From Pseudoprimorskyibacter insulae (GTDB lineage: Bacteria; Pseudomonadota; Alphaproteobacteria; Rhodobacterales; Rhodobacteraceae), in the NCBI RefSeq assembly GCF_900302505.1, contig NZ_OMOJ01000002.1:496001-560000 (forward strand): DNA of 64,000 nucleotides. The letters are read 5' to 3'. The position numbers and the translations under genes were made by a program. Below are positions 27,736 to 37,500 of this stretch, piece by piece. The number at the start of each line of letters is the position of its first letter. The stretch's first letter is position 1. Under the pieces are notes generated by a model. The model ran no database searches, was not told the DNA's origin, and saw only the letters and a list, made by a program, of their open reading frames with translations.

Positions 27736-28632
27736 TCACGAGCTTGTGGGTTTTGTGACGGCCGGTGCTGCGGGCTGTTTGGATAGCTGCACCGCCAGAA
27801 TGCCCGCCGTGATGATGACCACGCCGATCACATCCGTCAGCCCCAGAGATTCGCGCAGGATGATTGCCGCGATGGCCACGCCGAAAAACGGGTTGAGGAA
27901 GTGGAAGGTGGCGGCCTTAACCGTGCCGATCCGGTCGACCAGCAGGAACCAGACAAAGGTTGCGGCCAATCCCGGCACCAGCGTGGTGTAGGCAAAGGCG
28001 ATACCCAGCTTGACGGACCAGTCGATTGTCAGGGTCTCAAACGCCAGTGCCGGACCGGCCAGCGCCGCGCTGCCGACCAGCATTTGCAAGCCGACGATCA
28101 TCATGAAATTCCCGCCCGAACTGGCCCCGCGCATCGACAGGGTCGCGATGGCCAGCGATATGACGCCCAGAATGCACAGGCCAATCCCGATCAGGTCGGC
28201 CCCGCCCTGAAGGCGCGCGCCCATAATCAGCGCAACGCCCGCCACCCCCGCCAGAAGCCCGGCAATGCCCAAGGGGCGGATTTTGTCGGAAAACACCAGC
28301 CAACCGGCCAGCGCAACGATCAGCGGCATGGTTGATGCGATGATGGCGGCCAAGGATGCCTCAACCCATTGCATGGCGACGAAGTTCAGACCGAGGTAGA
28401 GCGCGTTTTGGCAGATGCCGAAAATGATCGTTGCCCGCCATTGGGCGCGGGTCAGACGCCATGTCTGCCCCATGATCCGCGCCAACCCAACGGCCAGAAG
28501 CCCCGAGATCAGAAACCGCAGCGACAGGGCGCTGATGGGCGGCGCGGCCTCGACGATCACGCGGGCCGAGGTAAAGGCCGAAGACCACATCACCGCAAAG
28601 GCAAGGCCCATCAAGATCGCGCGGACATCCAT
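27736..28632 (-). CDS. EamA/DMT-family transporter
   Basis: 298 residues with about ten membrane segments arranged as two EamA repeats. The first repeat begins [20 protein letters not shown] and the second ends [20 protein letters not shown], the typical EamA terminal motif. These are inner-membrane exporters of amino acids or metabolites, substrate unknown. The ATG at 28632 has AAAGGAG upstream; an in-frame extension to 28752 is arginine-rich and rejected. It is divergent from the HMG-CoA reductase gene. Confidence 0.88.
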   Translation of the reverse strand: MDVRAILMGLAFAVMWSSAFTSARVIVEAAPPISALSLRFLISGLLAVGLARIMGQTWRLTRAQWRATIIFGICQNALYLGLNFVAMQWVEASLAAIIASTMPLIVALAGWLVFSDKIRPLGIAGLLAGVAGVALIMGARLQGGADLIGIGLCILGVISLAIATLSMRGASSGGNFMMIVGLQMLVGSAALAGPALAFETLTIDWSVKLGIAFAYTTLVPGLAATFVWFLLVDRIGTVKAATFHFLNPFFGVAIAAIILRESLGLTDVIGVVIITAGILAVQLSKQPAAPAVTKPTSS

Positions 28633-28775
28633 GTATCGCTCCTTTCGGTCTGGTGGCGGCACCCTGTCACCCTTGGCGGCGCTTGAAAAGGGGGCGAAGC
28701 ATCGGAAATCGCTCGACCTTGTGGCGGATGCGCGGCACGGTGGCCGAACCATCCATCAGGCGAGGGAGGCGCAGG

Positions 28776-30059
28776 ATGACTCATCAGACAAATTCGCGGA
28801 TCGAAGCGTTGCGCGACATGGCCCCAGAGGCGCGGCTTGATCGTGTGGCCGATGCGGCCGGGCTATCGCTTCATGACAAGCTGGCCTTGGCCGGGCAGGG
28901 GGCGCTGCCGCTGGATCTGGCCAATGGCATGATCGAAAACGTCGTGGGCCTGTTCGATATGCCGTTGGGCGTGGCCGCGAATTTTACGGTGAACGGCAAG
29001 GACTATCTTGTGCCTATGGCGGTTGAGGAACCGTCCGTTGTGGCGGCGGCATCCTACATGGCGCGGCTGGCGCGGCCCTACGGCGGCTTTCAGGCGTCTT
29101 CGACCCTGCCGCTGATGCGGGCGCAGGTGCAGGTGCTTGGCGTGGCCGATCCCGAAGGCGCGCGGCACCGGCTATTGGCCGCTGCGGATGAGTTGATGGC
29201 GCTGGCCAATTCCCGCGACAAGGTGCTGGTCGGGCTTGGGGGTGGCTGCAAAGACATCGAAGTGCACCTGTTCCGCGACACGCCCGTTGGGCCGATGGTG
29301 GTGCTACATCTGATCGTTGATGTGCGCGATGCCATGGGGGCGAACACCGTCAACACCATGGCCGAGTTGATCGCGCCCAAGGTGGAACAGATCGCGAGCG
29401 GAACGGTGCGGCTGCGCATTTTGTCAAACCTTGCGGATCGCCGCCTGACCCGTGCCCGCGTGGAACTGCCCGCCGAGGCGCTTAGCCTAGATGGGCTGAA
29501 CGGCGCGGATGTGGCCCGCGGCGTGGTCGAGGCCTGCGCCTTGGCCATCGTGGACCCCTATCGCGCGGCGACCCATAACAAGGGCATCATGAACGGCATC
29601 GACCCCGTGGTGATCGCCACAGGCAACGACTGGCGCGCGATTGAGGCCGGGGCCCATGCCTTTGCCGCGCGCGATGGGCGCTATACCGCGCTGACGCGGT
29701 GGGAAATCGGCGCTGGCGGGGCCTTGGTCGGGACGATCGAACTGCCGCTGGCGCTCGGGCTGGTGGGGGGCGCGACCCGCACGCATCCGGCTGCGCAGGC
29801 GGCGCTAAAGCTGCTGAACGTCGAGACCGCGAATGAGCTTTGCCAAGTCGTGGCCTCGGTCGGGTTGGCACAAAACTTGGCCGCGCTTAGGGCTTTGGCG
29901 ACGGATGGCATTCAGAAAGGCCATATGAAGTTGCACGCCCGCAATATCGCGATTTTGGCCGGGGCAACCGGGCCAGATATCGACCGCGTCGCCCGCGAAA
30001 TCGTGGCGCAAGGTGATATCAGCGTCGATACTGCCAAGGCCGTCTTAAGCGGAGCTTAA
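28776..30059 (+). CDS. mvaA: Hydroxymethylglutaryl-CoA reductase, class II (degradative type)
   Basis: 427 residues resembling the Pseudomonas mevalonii enzyme, which interconverts mevalonate and HMG-CoA with NAD(H). Key parts: [11 protein letters not shown] with catalytic Glu near residue 84-85, [14 protein letters not shown] for substrate and cofactor binding, [20 protein letters not shown] with catalytic Lys and Asp, and the mobile-flap KLHARNIA with His387. The ATG at 28776 has GGAGG 6 nt away. No other mevalonate-pathway gene is nearby, so whether it degrades or makes mevalonate is open. Confidence 0.93.
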   Translation: MTHQTNSRIEALRDMAPEARLDRVADAAGLSLHDKLALAGQGALPLDLANGMIENVVGLFDMPLGVAANFTVNGKDYLVPMAVEEPSVVAAASYMARLARPYGGFQASSTLPLMRAQVQVLGVADPEGARHRLLAAADELMALANSRDKVLVGLGGGCKDIEVHLFRDTPVGPMVVLHLIVDVRDAMGANTVNTMAELIAPKVEQIASGTVRLRILSNLADRRLTRARVELPAEALSLDGLNGADVARGVVEACALAIVDPYRAATHNKGIMNGIDPVVIATGNDWRAIEAGAHAFAARDGRYTALTRWEIGAGGALVGTIELPLALGLVGGATRTHPAAQAALKLLNVETANELCQVVASVGLAQNLAALRALATDGIQKGHMKLHARNIAILAGATGPDIDRVAREIVAQGDISVDTAKAVLSGA

Positions 30060-30126
30060 ACAAAATCGCTTGGTCAATCCGGCCATCGGGGTCTAGACTC
30101 GGGCCGGATTGATATTTGAGGCGGCT

Positions 30127-30813
30127 ATGCTGCACGAATTTGCGCACGACATTTGGTTGGCCGACGGTCCTGAGATCATCGGCGCAGTTGGTTTTGCTTT
30201 TCCCACGCGAATGGCGGTTATTCGAACTGATCGCGGCCTGCTGATCTGGTCGCCCATCGCGCCGGATGATGCCCTGATGGCGCAGATCGCCGAACTGGGT
30301 GAGGTGGGTTTCCTGCTGGCGCCGAACACGCTTCACGTCACCTATCTGGCGCAATGGGCCGCCGCCTACCCCAAAGCGCAGATCGTCGGCGCGCCGGGTG
30401 TTGCCGCCAAATGCCCCGACCTGCCGGTTACCGAATTGTCTGGTGCCAGCTTTGGCGGATGGGGTCCGTGCCTGTCGCATCAATTGATCCACGGCAATGC
30501 CATTGTCCTGGAGGCGGTGCTGTTTCATCACGCCAGCGGCACGGTTATCTTTACCGATCTTCTGCAAAACATGCCAAAGGGGTGGTACAAAGGCTGGCGC
30601 GCGGTGGTGGCCCGGCTGGATAAAATGGTCGGGATGGAGCCGGCGGTGCCGCGCAAATTCCGCATGGCGTTCACGGATCGCAATGTCGCCCGCTGCGATA
30701 TGTCTGCGGTTCTAAGTTGGCCCATTCAGCGCGTGGTGATGGCCCATGGCACCCCAGTCGAAGCGGATGGCGGCGCGTTTCTGAGGCGGGCCTTTTCTTG
30801 GTTGCTGCGATAA
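30127..30813 (+). CDS. DUF4336 domain protein
   Basis: 228 residues, no signal peptide. The pattern LLAPNTLHVTYLAQWAAAYP followed by ATVHFHH-like LEAVLFHHASGTVIFTDLLQN fits DUF4336, which looks like a metallo-beta-lactamase-fold protein missing the canonical HxHxDH motif. The ATG at 30127 has GAGG 5 nt before it; a TTG at 30109 is possible but less likely. It lies 67 nt after mvaA on the same strand. Function unknown. Confidence 0.75.
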   Translation: MLHEFAHDIWLADGPEIIGAVGFAFPTRMAVIRTDRGLLIWSPIAPDDALMAQIAELGEVGFLLAPNTLHVTYLAQWAAAYPKAQIVGAPGVAAKCPDLPVTELSGASFGGWGPCLSHQLIHGNAIVLEAVLFHHASGTVIFTDLLQNMPKGWYKGWRAVVARLDKMVGMEPAVPRKFRMAFTDRNVARCDMSAVLSWPIQRVVMAHGTPVEADGGAFLRRAFSWLLR

Positions 30814-30840
30814 AAAAAGCCCCGCCAAAAAAGGCGGGGC
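30812..30840 (-). terminator. Rho-independent terminator of ccrM
   Basis: On the minus strand GCCCCGCC, TTTTTT, GGCGGGGC is followed by seven T residues, a textbook terminator. A second hairpin (GCCTGTGG/CCACAGGC, 30849-30869) lies between it and the ccrM stop. The plus-strand DUF4336 gene ends inside the T run and may use the same hairpin without a U tail. Confidence 0.88.
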
Positions 30841-30909
30841 CAGTCAGCGCCTGTGGGTCGGCCACAGGCACCGGCGGTACAACTGAATTTTGAAAGTACG
30901 AGGTGGGTC

Positions 30910-32109
<1,200 letters not shown>

Positions 32110-32122
32110 AAAGTGTTATGAT

Positions 32123-32740
32123 TTACTCTTGATACAAGATATTGTGGACAGGTTTGAACGAACGTCTATGGTGTGGGGTGACCCCCAAATCTATCAGCGC
32201 CTGTTTGTGTCTTTTCGACGGGTAGCCCGCGTTGGTTTCCCAGCCATATCCGGGAAACTGTTGCGCCAAATCCCACATCAGCTGATCACGCGCTATTTTG
32301 GCAACAATCGACGCAGCGGCAATGGACACTGATTTGGTATCGCCCTTCACGATTGTCTGGTGCGGCAGGTTCAGCCCGCGCGGCACACGGTTGCCGTCGA
32401 TCAGCACATAGTCGGGGCGTTCGGGCAGCGCCTCGATCGCACGCATCATTGCGATGTGGCTGGCTTGCAAGATGTTGTGTTCGTCGATCTCTTCGACCGA
32501 GGCAGATCCGATCCCGATCTGCGCACAGTCCTGCAAAATCTCGGCAAGGGCCACACGGCGCTTGTGGCTGAGTTGTTTTGAATCGTTCAAGCCGGGGGGA
32601 ATTCGGGACGGGTCCAGAATCACTGCGGCGGCCATCACCGGGCCTGCCAGCGGGCCGCGCCCGACCTCATCGACGCCCGCAATGCGCAGGGCTCCGGCGG
32701 CGCGGGCGGCTTGTTCGAATGTATCGTCTGGGGTGCTCAT
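32123..32740 (-). CDS. rnhB: Ribonuclease HII
   Basis: 205 residues. RNase HII removes ribonucleotides from DNA-RNA hybrids. The active-site motif AGVDEVGRGPLAGPV contains Asp24 and Glu25; LIDGNRVPRGL supplies another catalytic Asp, and KGDTKSVSIAAASIVAKIARD is the conserved C-terminal half. The start at 32740 has AAGG nearby; an extension to 32866 is not native-looking. It lies upstream of ccrM on the same strand, a neighbourhood seen in other Rhodobacterales. Confidence 0.95.
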   Translation of the reverse strand: MSTPDDTFEQAARAAGALRIAGVDEVGRGPLAGPVMAAAVILDPSRIPPGLNDSKQLSHKRRVALAEILQDCAQIGIGSASVEEIDEHNILQASHIAMMRAIEALPERPDYVLIDGNRVPRGLNLPHQTIVKGDTKSVSIAAASIVAKIARDQLMWDLAQQFPGYGWETNAGYPSKRHKQALIDLGVTPHHRRSFKPVHNILYQE

Positions 32741-32876
32741 GCGCCCTTTCAAACCGAAGCCGCCGGGGCGGGGCAAGCAAAATACGCACGCAGGCCATGT
32801 CCAGTAACCTGCGTGCGCCGGTCGGAAGCGGCTCATGGGGATAAGGCCCGCTTCGCTGCTCGACATTAGTTAAACG

Positions 32877-33401
32877 TTAGCGACGTGCCATTTGGTCGGT
32901 GCGATAGCCCTTTTGTTTGAGGCAGGTCAGACCGTAGGCCGGGCGCATGCCGCCGCGATTGCCTTCAACCCATGTCTTGCACGATTGGGGCAGGGGGCGG
33001 GCGCTTTGGTAGTTGCGGCTGAGGCAGCGTTCGCTGAGCGTATAGCGTTCATTCCCACCATAGCTGCGCTGGATACAGGCCGACGGCAGGGGTGCGTTGC
33101 CACGGTTTCCGTTCGGGCGGTCCCAGTGGTCTTTGTTGCCCCACTTGGGTTTATCGTGTCCTTGGTATTTCTGCTGCGGTTTGCCGTGATCCTTGGGCTG
33201 TTTGTAGCCTTGCGCCGGGGCATGGGCCTTTTGCTGTGGCTTGTCATTATGCGCCTCAATCGCCTTGCCAATGATAAATAGCGCGGCGGCGGCGCCAAGG
33301 AAGGTGGCGATATCGTCATTCTGATCTGCCCGGACCGGGGCGCCGATGGCGGTGATCGCAAGCGAGCTGGCAAGAACGAGGCCGATGAATTTGCGAGACA
33401 T
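32877..33401 (-). CDS. Secreted basic protein of unknown function
   Basis: 174 residues. A signal peptide covers about residues 1-25 (MSRKFIGLVLASSLAITAIGAPVRA). A hydrophobic segment follows (FLGAAAALFIIGKAIEA), then a low-complexity Lys-, His-, Gln- and Pro-rich linker, and a C-terminal part with four cysteines in the pattern ACIQ, ERCLS, SCKTW, LTCLKQ, which could form two disulfides. I recognise no enzyme motif. The C-terminal module recurs in Rhodobacterales periplasmic proteins as far as I recall. It is divergent from the next gene. Confidence 0.72.
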   Translation of the reverse strand: MSRKFIGLVLASSLAITAIGAPVRADQNDDIATFLGAAAALFIIGKAIEAHNDKPQQKAHAPAQGYKQPKDHGKPQQKYQGHDKPKWGNKDHWDRPNGNRGNAPLPSACIQRSYGGNERYTLSERCLSRNYQSARPLPQSCKTWVEGNRGGMRPAYGLTCLKQKGYRTDQMARR

Positions 33402-33572
33402 GGTGTTTCCTCCGATTGGATGCGGTGTGCTGCGGGCAGTGCCGCGGTGGTAGGAGGACGATGGGGGCGGCCGTTCGAGACAGGCAATAACGCCCCCCTG
33501 TTATCGGATATCAGCGCCGCGAAACGCCTGTTGTTATTGAATATCCGCACGGGCTGGCGCATCGTTCGGGCC

Positions 33573-33848
33573 ATGAAACATCTCATCGTGATCCTGGCGC
33601 TTTTGGCGCCGATGGCGGCCAACGCCGCCTGTTACGCCGACTACAAGGCCAAGCAGGATGACCCGCTTCGGCTGCATTACGGCGTGGCTGAACTTGGCGC
33701 GGGCTGTACGCTTGATGCGGCCCGCGACGAACTGAACGCGCGGCTGGCCGAAAAGGGCTGGACCTTGCTGACCGTGGTTTCGGTTTTTGACGACGCAGGC
33801 CTTGTAGCACGGGGGTCGGATGCAGACTTCACGCTCCTCGGTCGCTGA
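33573..33848 (+). CDS. Small periplasmic protein of unknown function
   Basis: 91 residues, starting MKHLIVILALLAPMAANA, a clear signal peptide with cleavage before ACYADYK. Two cysteines (CYADYK and GAGCTLD) may form a disulfide. The segment YKAKQDDPLRLHYGV looks conserved; I recall similar proteins in other Rhodobacterales but cannot name a function. The frame is open upstream to 33420 but that part lies in the divergent promoter region. It overlaps the next gene by 29 nt, so the two products may act together. Confidence 0.72.
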   Translation: MKHLIVILALLAPMAANAACYADYKAKQDDPLRLHYGVAELGAGCTLDAARDELNARLAEKGWTLLTVVSVFDDAGLVARGSDADFTLLGR

Positions 33849-34524
33849 GAGCCGCCTGACCGGCACCCGCGTCGTCGGGCTGGGAATTGCCGCGATTGTT
33901 GGCATTCTTGGCTTGGCGGCGGCGGTGTTGTTTCTGACCTTGCCCGATGCCAACGCGTTCAATGCGCGGGTCGAACGGCTGTTTATCGAAAACAACGATC
34001 TGACCAGTCAGGCCGAAATCAAATTGCTTGAGATTCTGGCCCAATCAGGCACTGCCTTTTCCGACACGCTGGCCAGCTATCGGACAATCATCTTTGTGCT
34101 GCTGGTCTTTGCGGCGGCGATGCTGATCGCAGCGCTGGTGTTTCTGGTGATGCTGGTGGTTCTGAACCGCCGCATGGCCCATATCGAACGGTCCGGTATT
34201 CAGGTCAGTTCGCTGATCATCAGCCGTGAAGAAAAGACCGTTTACCTGAACACCATGGGCTTCAAGCTGACCGATGCGGCGATTGAAACGCTATCCGTTC
34301 TGGCCGAGGCGCGGCTGGATGACGATATCCTGACCGGCGCGCAGATTGAGGCGGTGATCTCAGGCCGGGTCGAATCCGACTGCGAAGAGGCGGCGGGCGC
34401 CACCCGGATCAAGCGGCTGCGCGACGCCCTTGGCAATCAGTTGGTGTCGGAACTTCTGGTCAAGAACATCGCCCGCAAGGGCTATGTCCTGTCGATCGAC
34501 AAGGATGTGATTGAAATGGTCTGA
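33820..34524 (+). CDS. Two-TM membrane protein with C-terminal winged-helix-like domain
   Basis: 234 residues. TM1 is at about 18-41 and TM2 at 88-116, with a ~45-residue loop between, predicted periplasmic. Residues 138-227 resemble an OmpR/ToxR-type winged helix: VYLNTMGFKLTDAAIETLSVL, then RIKRLRDALGN (196-206) and the wing-like ARKGYVL (218-224), which matches the LRKKLG...RGRGYVL pattern. The order is the reverse of ToxR and CadC, whose DNA-binding domain precedes the TM. It overlaps the preceding periplasmic-protein gene by 29 nt. A membrane-bound transcription regulator is inferred, not shown. Confidence 0.68.
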   Translation: MQTSRSSVAESRLTGTRVVGLGIAAIVGILGLAAAVLFLTLPDANAFNARVERLFIENNDLTSQAEIKLLEILAQSGTAFSDTLASYRTIIFVLLVFAAAMLIAALVFLVMLVVLNRRMAHIERSGIQVSSLIISREEKTVYLNTMGFKLTDAAIETLSVLAEARLDDDILTGAQIEAVISGRVESDCEEAAGATRIKRLRDALGNQLVSELLVKNIARKGYVLSIDKDVIEMV

Positions 34525-34542
34525 GGCGCGGTGTGCCCCGAA

Positions 34543-37500
34543 TCACATCATCAGATCGAACTTTTCAGCCCCGGAGGTGACGATCAATTGTTCGTTCACC
34601 GCCCCATCAACCAGCGCCCATAACAGGTTGCCGGTTGGAATATGGGTGATGAAAAGCTCTGGCACATCCGGGCTTCCGGCGAAGGGGGTGAAGGCTTTTT
34701 GCACAAGGAAATCCTTGCCCGAGGCTTTGCCGCCATACATCAGAATGTCTTCGGCCCCGTTGAAGTCCTGAATCCAGTCTGACCCGTGTCCGGCATTGCC
34801 AAGGTGATAGAACTTATCCGCCCCGCCGCCGCCGTTGACCCGATCATAGCCAAAGCCGCCGTTGATGAAGTCCGACCCGTCACCGCCGAAGAGCACATCG
34901 CCAAAGGCCGCGCCGGTCAGAACGTCGTCGCCTTTGCCGCCCAACACCGTGTCAGCCCCAAAGCCGCCCGCCAGATTGTCGTTGCCGTCATCGCCGCGCA
35001 ATTCGTCATTGCCGTAGCCGCCGTCAATCGTGTCGTCACCGTCGCCGCCGTAGATCACATCACGCAGGTCAAACCCGTCCGCGCCGCCGGTGATGCTATC
35101 GTTGCCGCCGCCGCCGATGATTGTGTCTTTGCCGTTGCCGCCAATGATCGTGTCATTGCCCAGACCGCCGTTCAGCAGATCGTCGCCTGCAAGGCCGTCA
35201 ATCGAATCGTGGCCCGCGCTGCCCGTCAGCGTATCGGCTGCCGCCGTGCCGATCAGGGTCAGAGCATCGGTGACGACCGGGTCCGTCGGTTGGCTGCTGG
35301 CGGTTTGGGGCTGGCCTGCTGCGTTGGAAAAGCCGACCGTAACGCTGATGGTGTGGCCCAGATCGTCTTGGCCCAGTTGGTAGCTGGGGGTGGTTGACCC
35401 GATCACCGGCGACCCATCACGCATCCACTGATACCCAAACGGACCTTTGCCGCCTGCCGCTTCGATGCTGTCGACGTTGATCGTCAGAACCTCGCCCGCT
35501 TTGGCCGTGCCCAGGATCTTGGGCGCGATGGTGTTGCCCATGCCAAGGGCATCGCTGTAGGCCAGTGTCTGATCCGAGAATTGGAGGAATTCGATATCAT
35601 CCTCGACGATGTTCGTATGTCCGCCGAAATTCACCGCCAACTGCCCGCTGCGCATGAAGATCAGCACATCGTTCAAGGCGCTGTCAAATTGGGCTGTGTC
35701 GCTGCCAAGCCCGCCGATCAGCGTGTCATTGCCCGCCTTGCCGTTCAGAATGTCATCGCCCAAGGCACCGTTCAGCACGTTGCTTTGTTCGTCGCCGGTG
35801 ATCGTGTCATTGCCGAGCGAGCCTGTGACGTTTTCGACCTGTTCAATCGTGCCAATCTCAAAGGTGATGGGCACGCCGCCAACCGCGCCGACCCGATGCA
35901 TGGATTGACTGCTAAGGTTGATTTTATGCGCGCTGAAGGATTGCGAGAAGGTGGCAAGGTCGATCCCGCCACCACCGTTGATCGCCTCGCCAATGCCGCC
36001 GCCGCCGATTGACAGGGTGTCATCGCCGCCACCGCCGAACAGCTGGTCCACGCCATCCACGCCAAGGATCATGTCATTGCCCAGCCCGCCGTAGATCGTG
36101 TCGTTCCCGTCACGCCCGATCAGGGTGTCGTTGCCATCGCCGCCGCTAAGGCGCGATCCGTTGACCGCTGCCATCAGGCTGTCATCGTTGGCGGTGCCTT
36201 CGACAGCTTCGATGCTGAAGAACTTTTCAATTAGCGAGAAACCGAATGAATTCGGCCCCGTGGTCAGCGTTTGGGCATCCAGATCGACGGTCAAATTGGT
36301 GAAGGTTAGGTCCGACAGATCGAGCATATCCGTCCCATCGCCGCCGTCGATGGCCTTGGTGGTCAGCGCACCTGTGCCGCGCATGATGCGGTCGTCGCCC
36401 GCCCCGCCCAGCAGCGTGTCGCGCCCTGCGCCGCCAATCAGTGTATCGGCCCCGTCGCCGCCCAGCAGGCTGTCGTTGCCGTCGCCGCCGTCGATCTTGT
36501 CATTGCCGCCCAGCCCGTCGATGCGGTCGGCCATACTGGTGCCTGTGATCGTTTCGCGCGATGCGTTGCCGATGACGACCACCTTGTCGGTGCCGTCTTC
36601 CCAATTGTCGAAGGTCAGGGCGCTTAGATCGACGGCATTGCGGTTCATGTAGATGGTCAGCGTGTCAATCGCATTGCCAAAGGCCCCGCGGATCTGAACG
36701 CCGTTGGCAAAGGCAAAGTCCAAAAGCAGGCCAGTGCCGCTAAAGGCCTCAGAGTCGAACTTGGCGTTGGTGCCTGCGCGGTTGGTGAATTCCAGCACCT
36801 CAATCTCAGACACAAAGGCCCCGCGCATGTCCATTGTGCCGTAATTGACGCCGCCGGTCAGGCGCAGCGTGTCCACACCGTCGCCGCCAAAGAAGAAATC
36901 GCCGTCCCAAGTGCCTTCGGACAACAGCGCGGTCAGCACATCGTCACCGTCTTCGCCGGACACGACGTCAACGCCTTTACCGCCGTTCAAAGTGTCATTG
37001 CCCGCGCCGCCGGCAACCACGTCGTCGCCGTCGCCCCCGGCCAGATTGTCGTCACCGTCGCCGCCGTTAACGATGTCCTGCCCGCTGCCAGTTGCGACCA
37101 AGTCATTGTCCGCGCCGCCATCGACCACATCATCACCGTTGCCCGTCATGATGAAGTCTTTGCCCGTGCCGCCGATGACAAAATCGTCGCCATCGCCGCT
37201 ATCGACGCTGTCATCACCATCATTCATCGTGAGGCTGTCGTTGCCGTCACTGCCGTGGACCAAATCACCCGAGTACGAGCCGACGACCTCAATGACTTCG
37301 CCTTGGTTGCCCCAGTCGATCAGCGTCCAGTCCGACATGATCAGGCGGTTGGCGGTATAGCCGAGGGTGATTTTTAGATGCTCCACAAGGCCCGGCGTAT
37401 TTCGCCCAATCAAGGTGTCGACATCGGCCAAGCCTTCGTTGTGCAACGCCAGCGAAACCGTGCCCGTCCCGGTGCCGCCAAAACGGATGGCTTCAATGCT

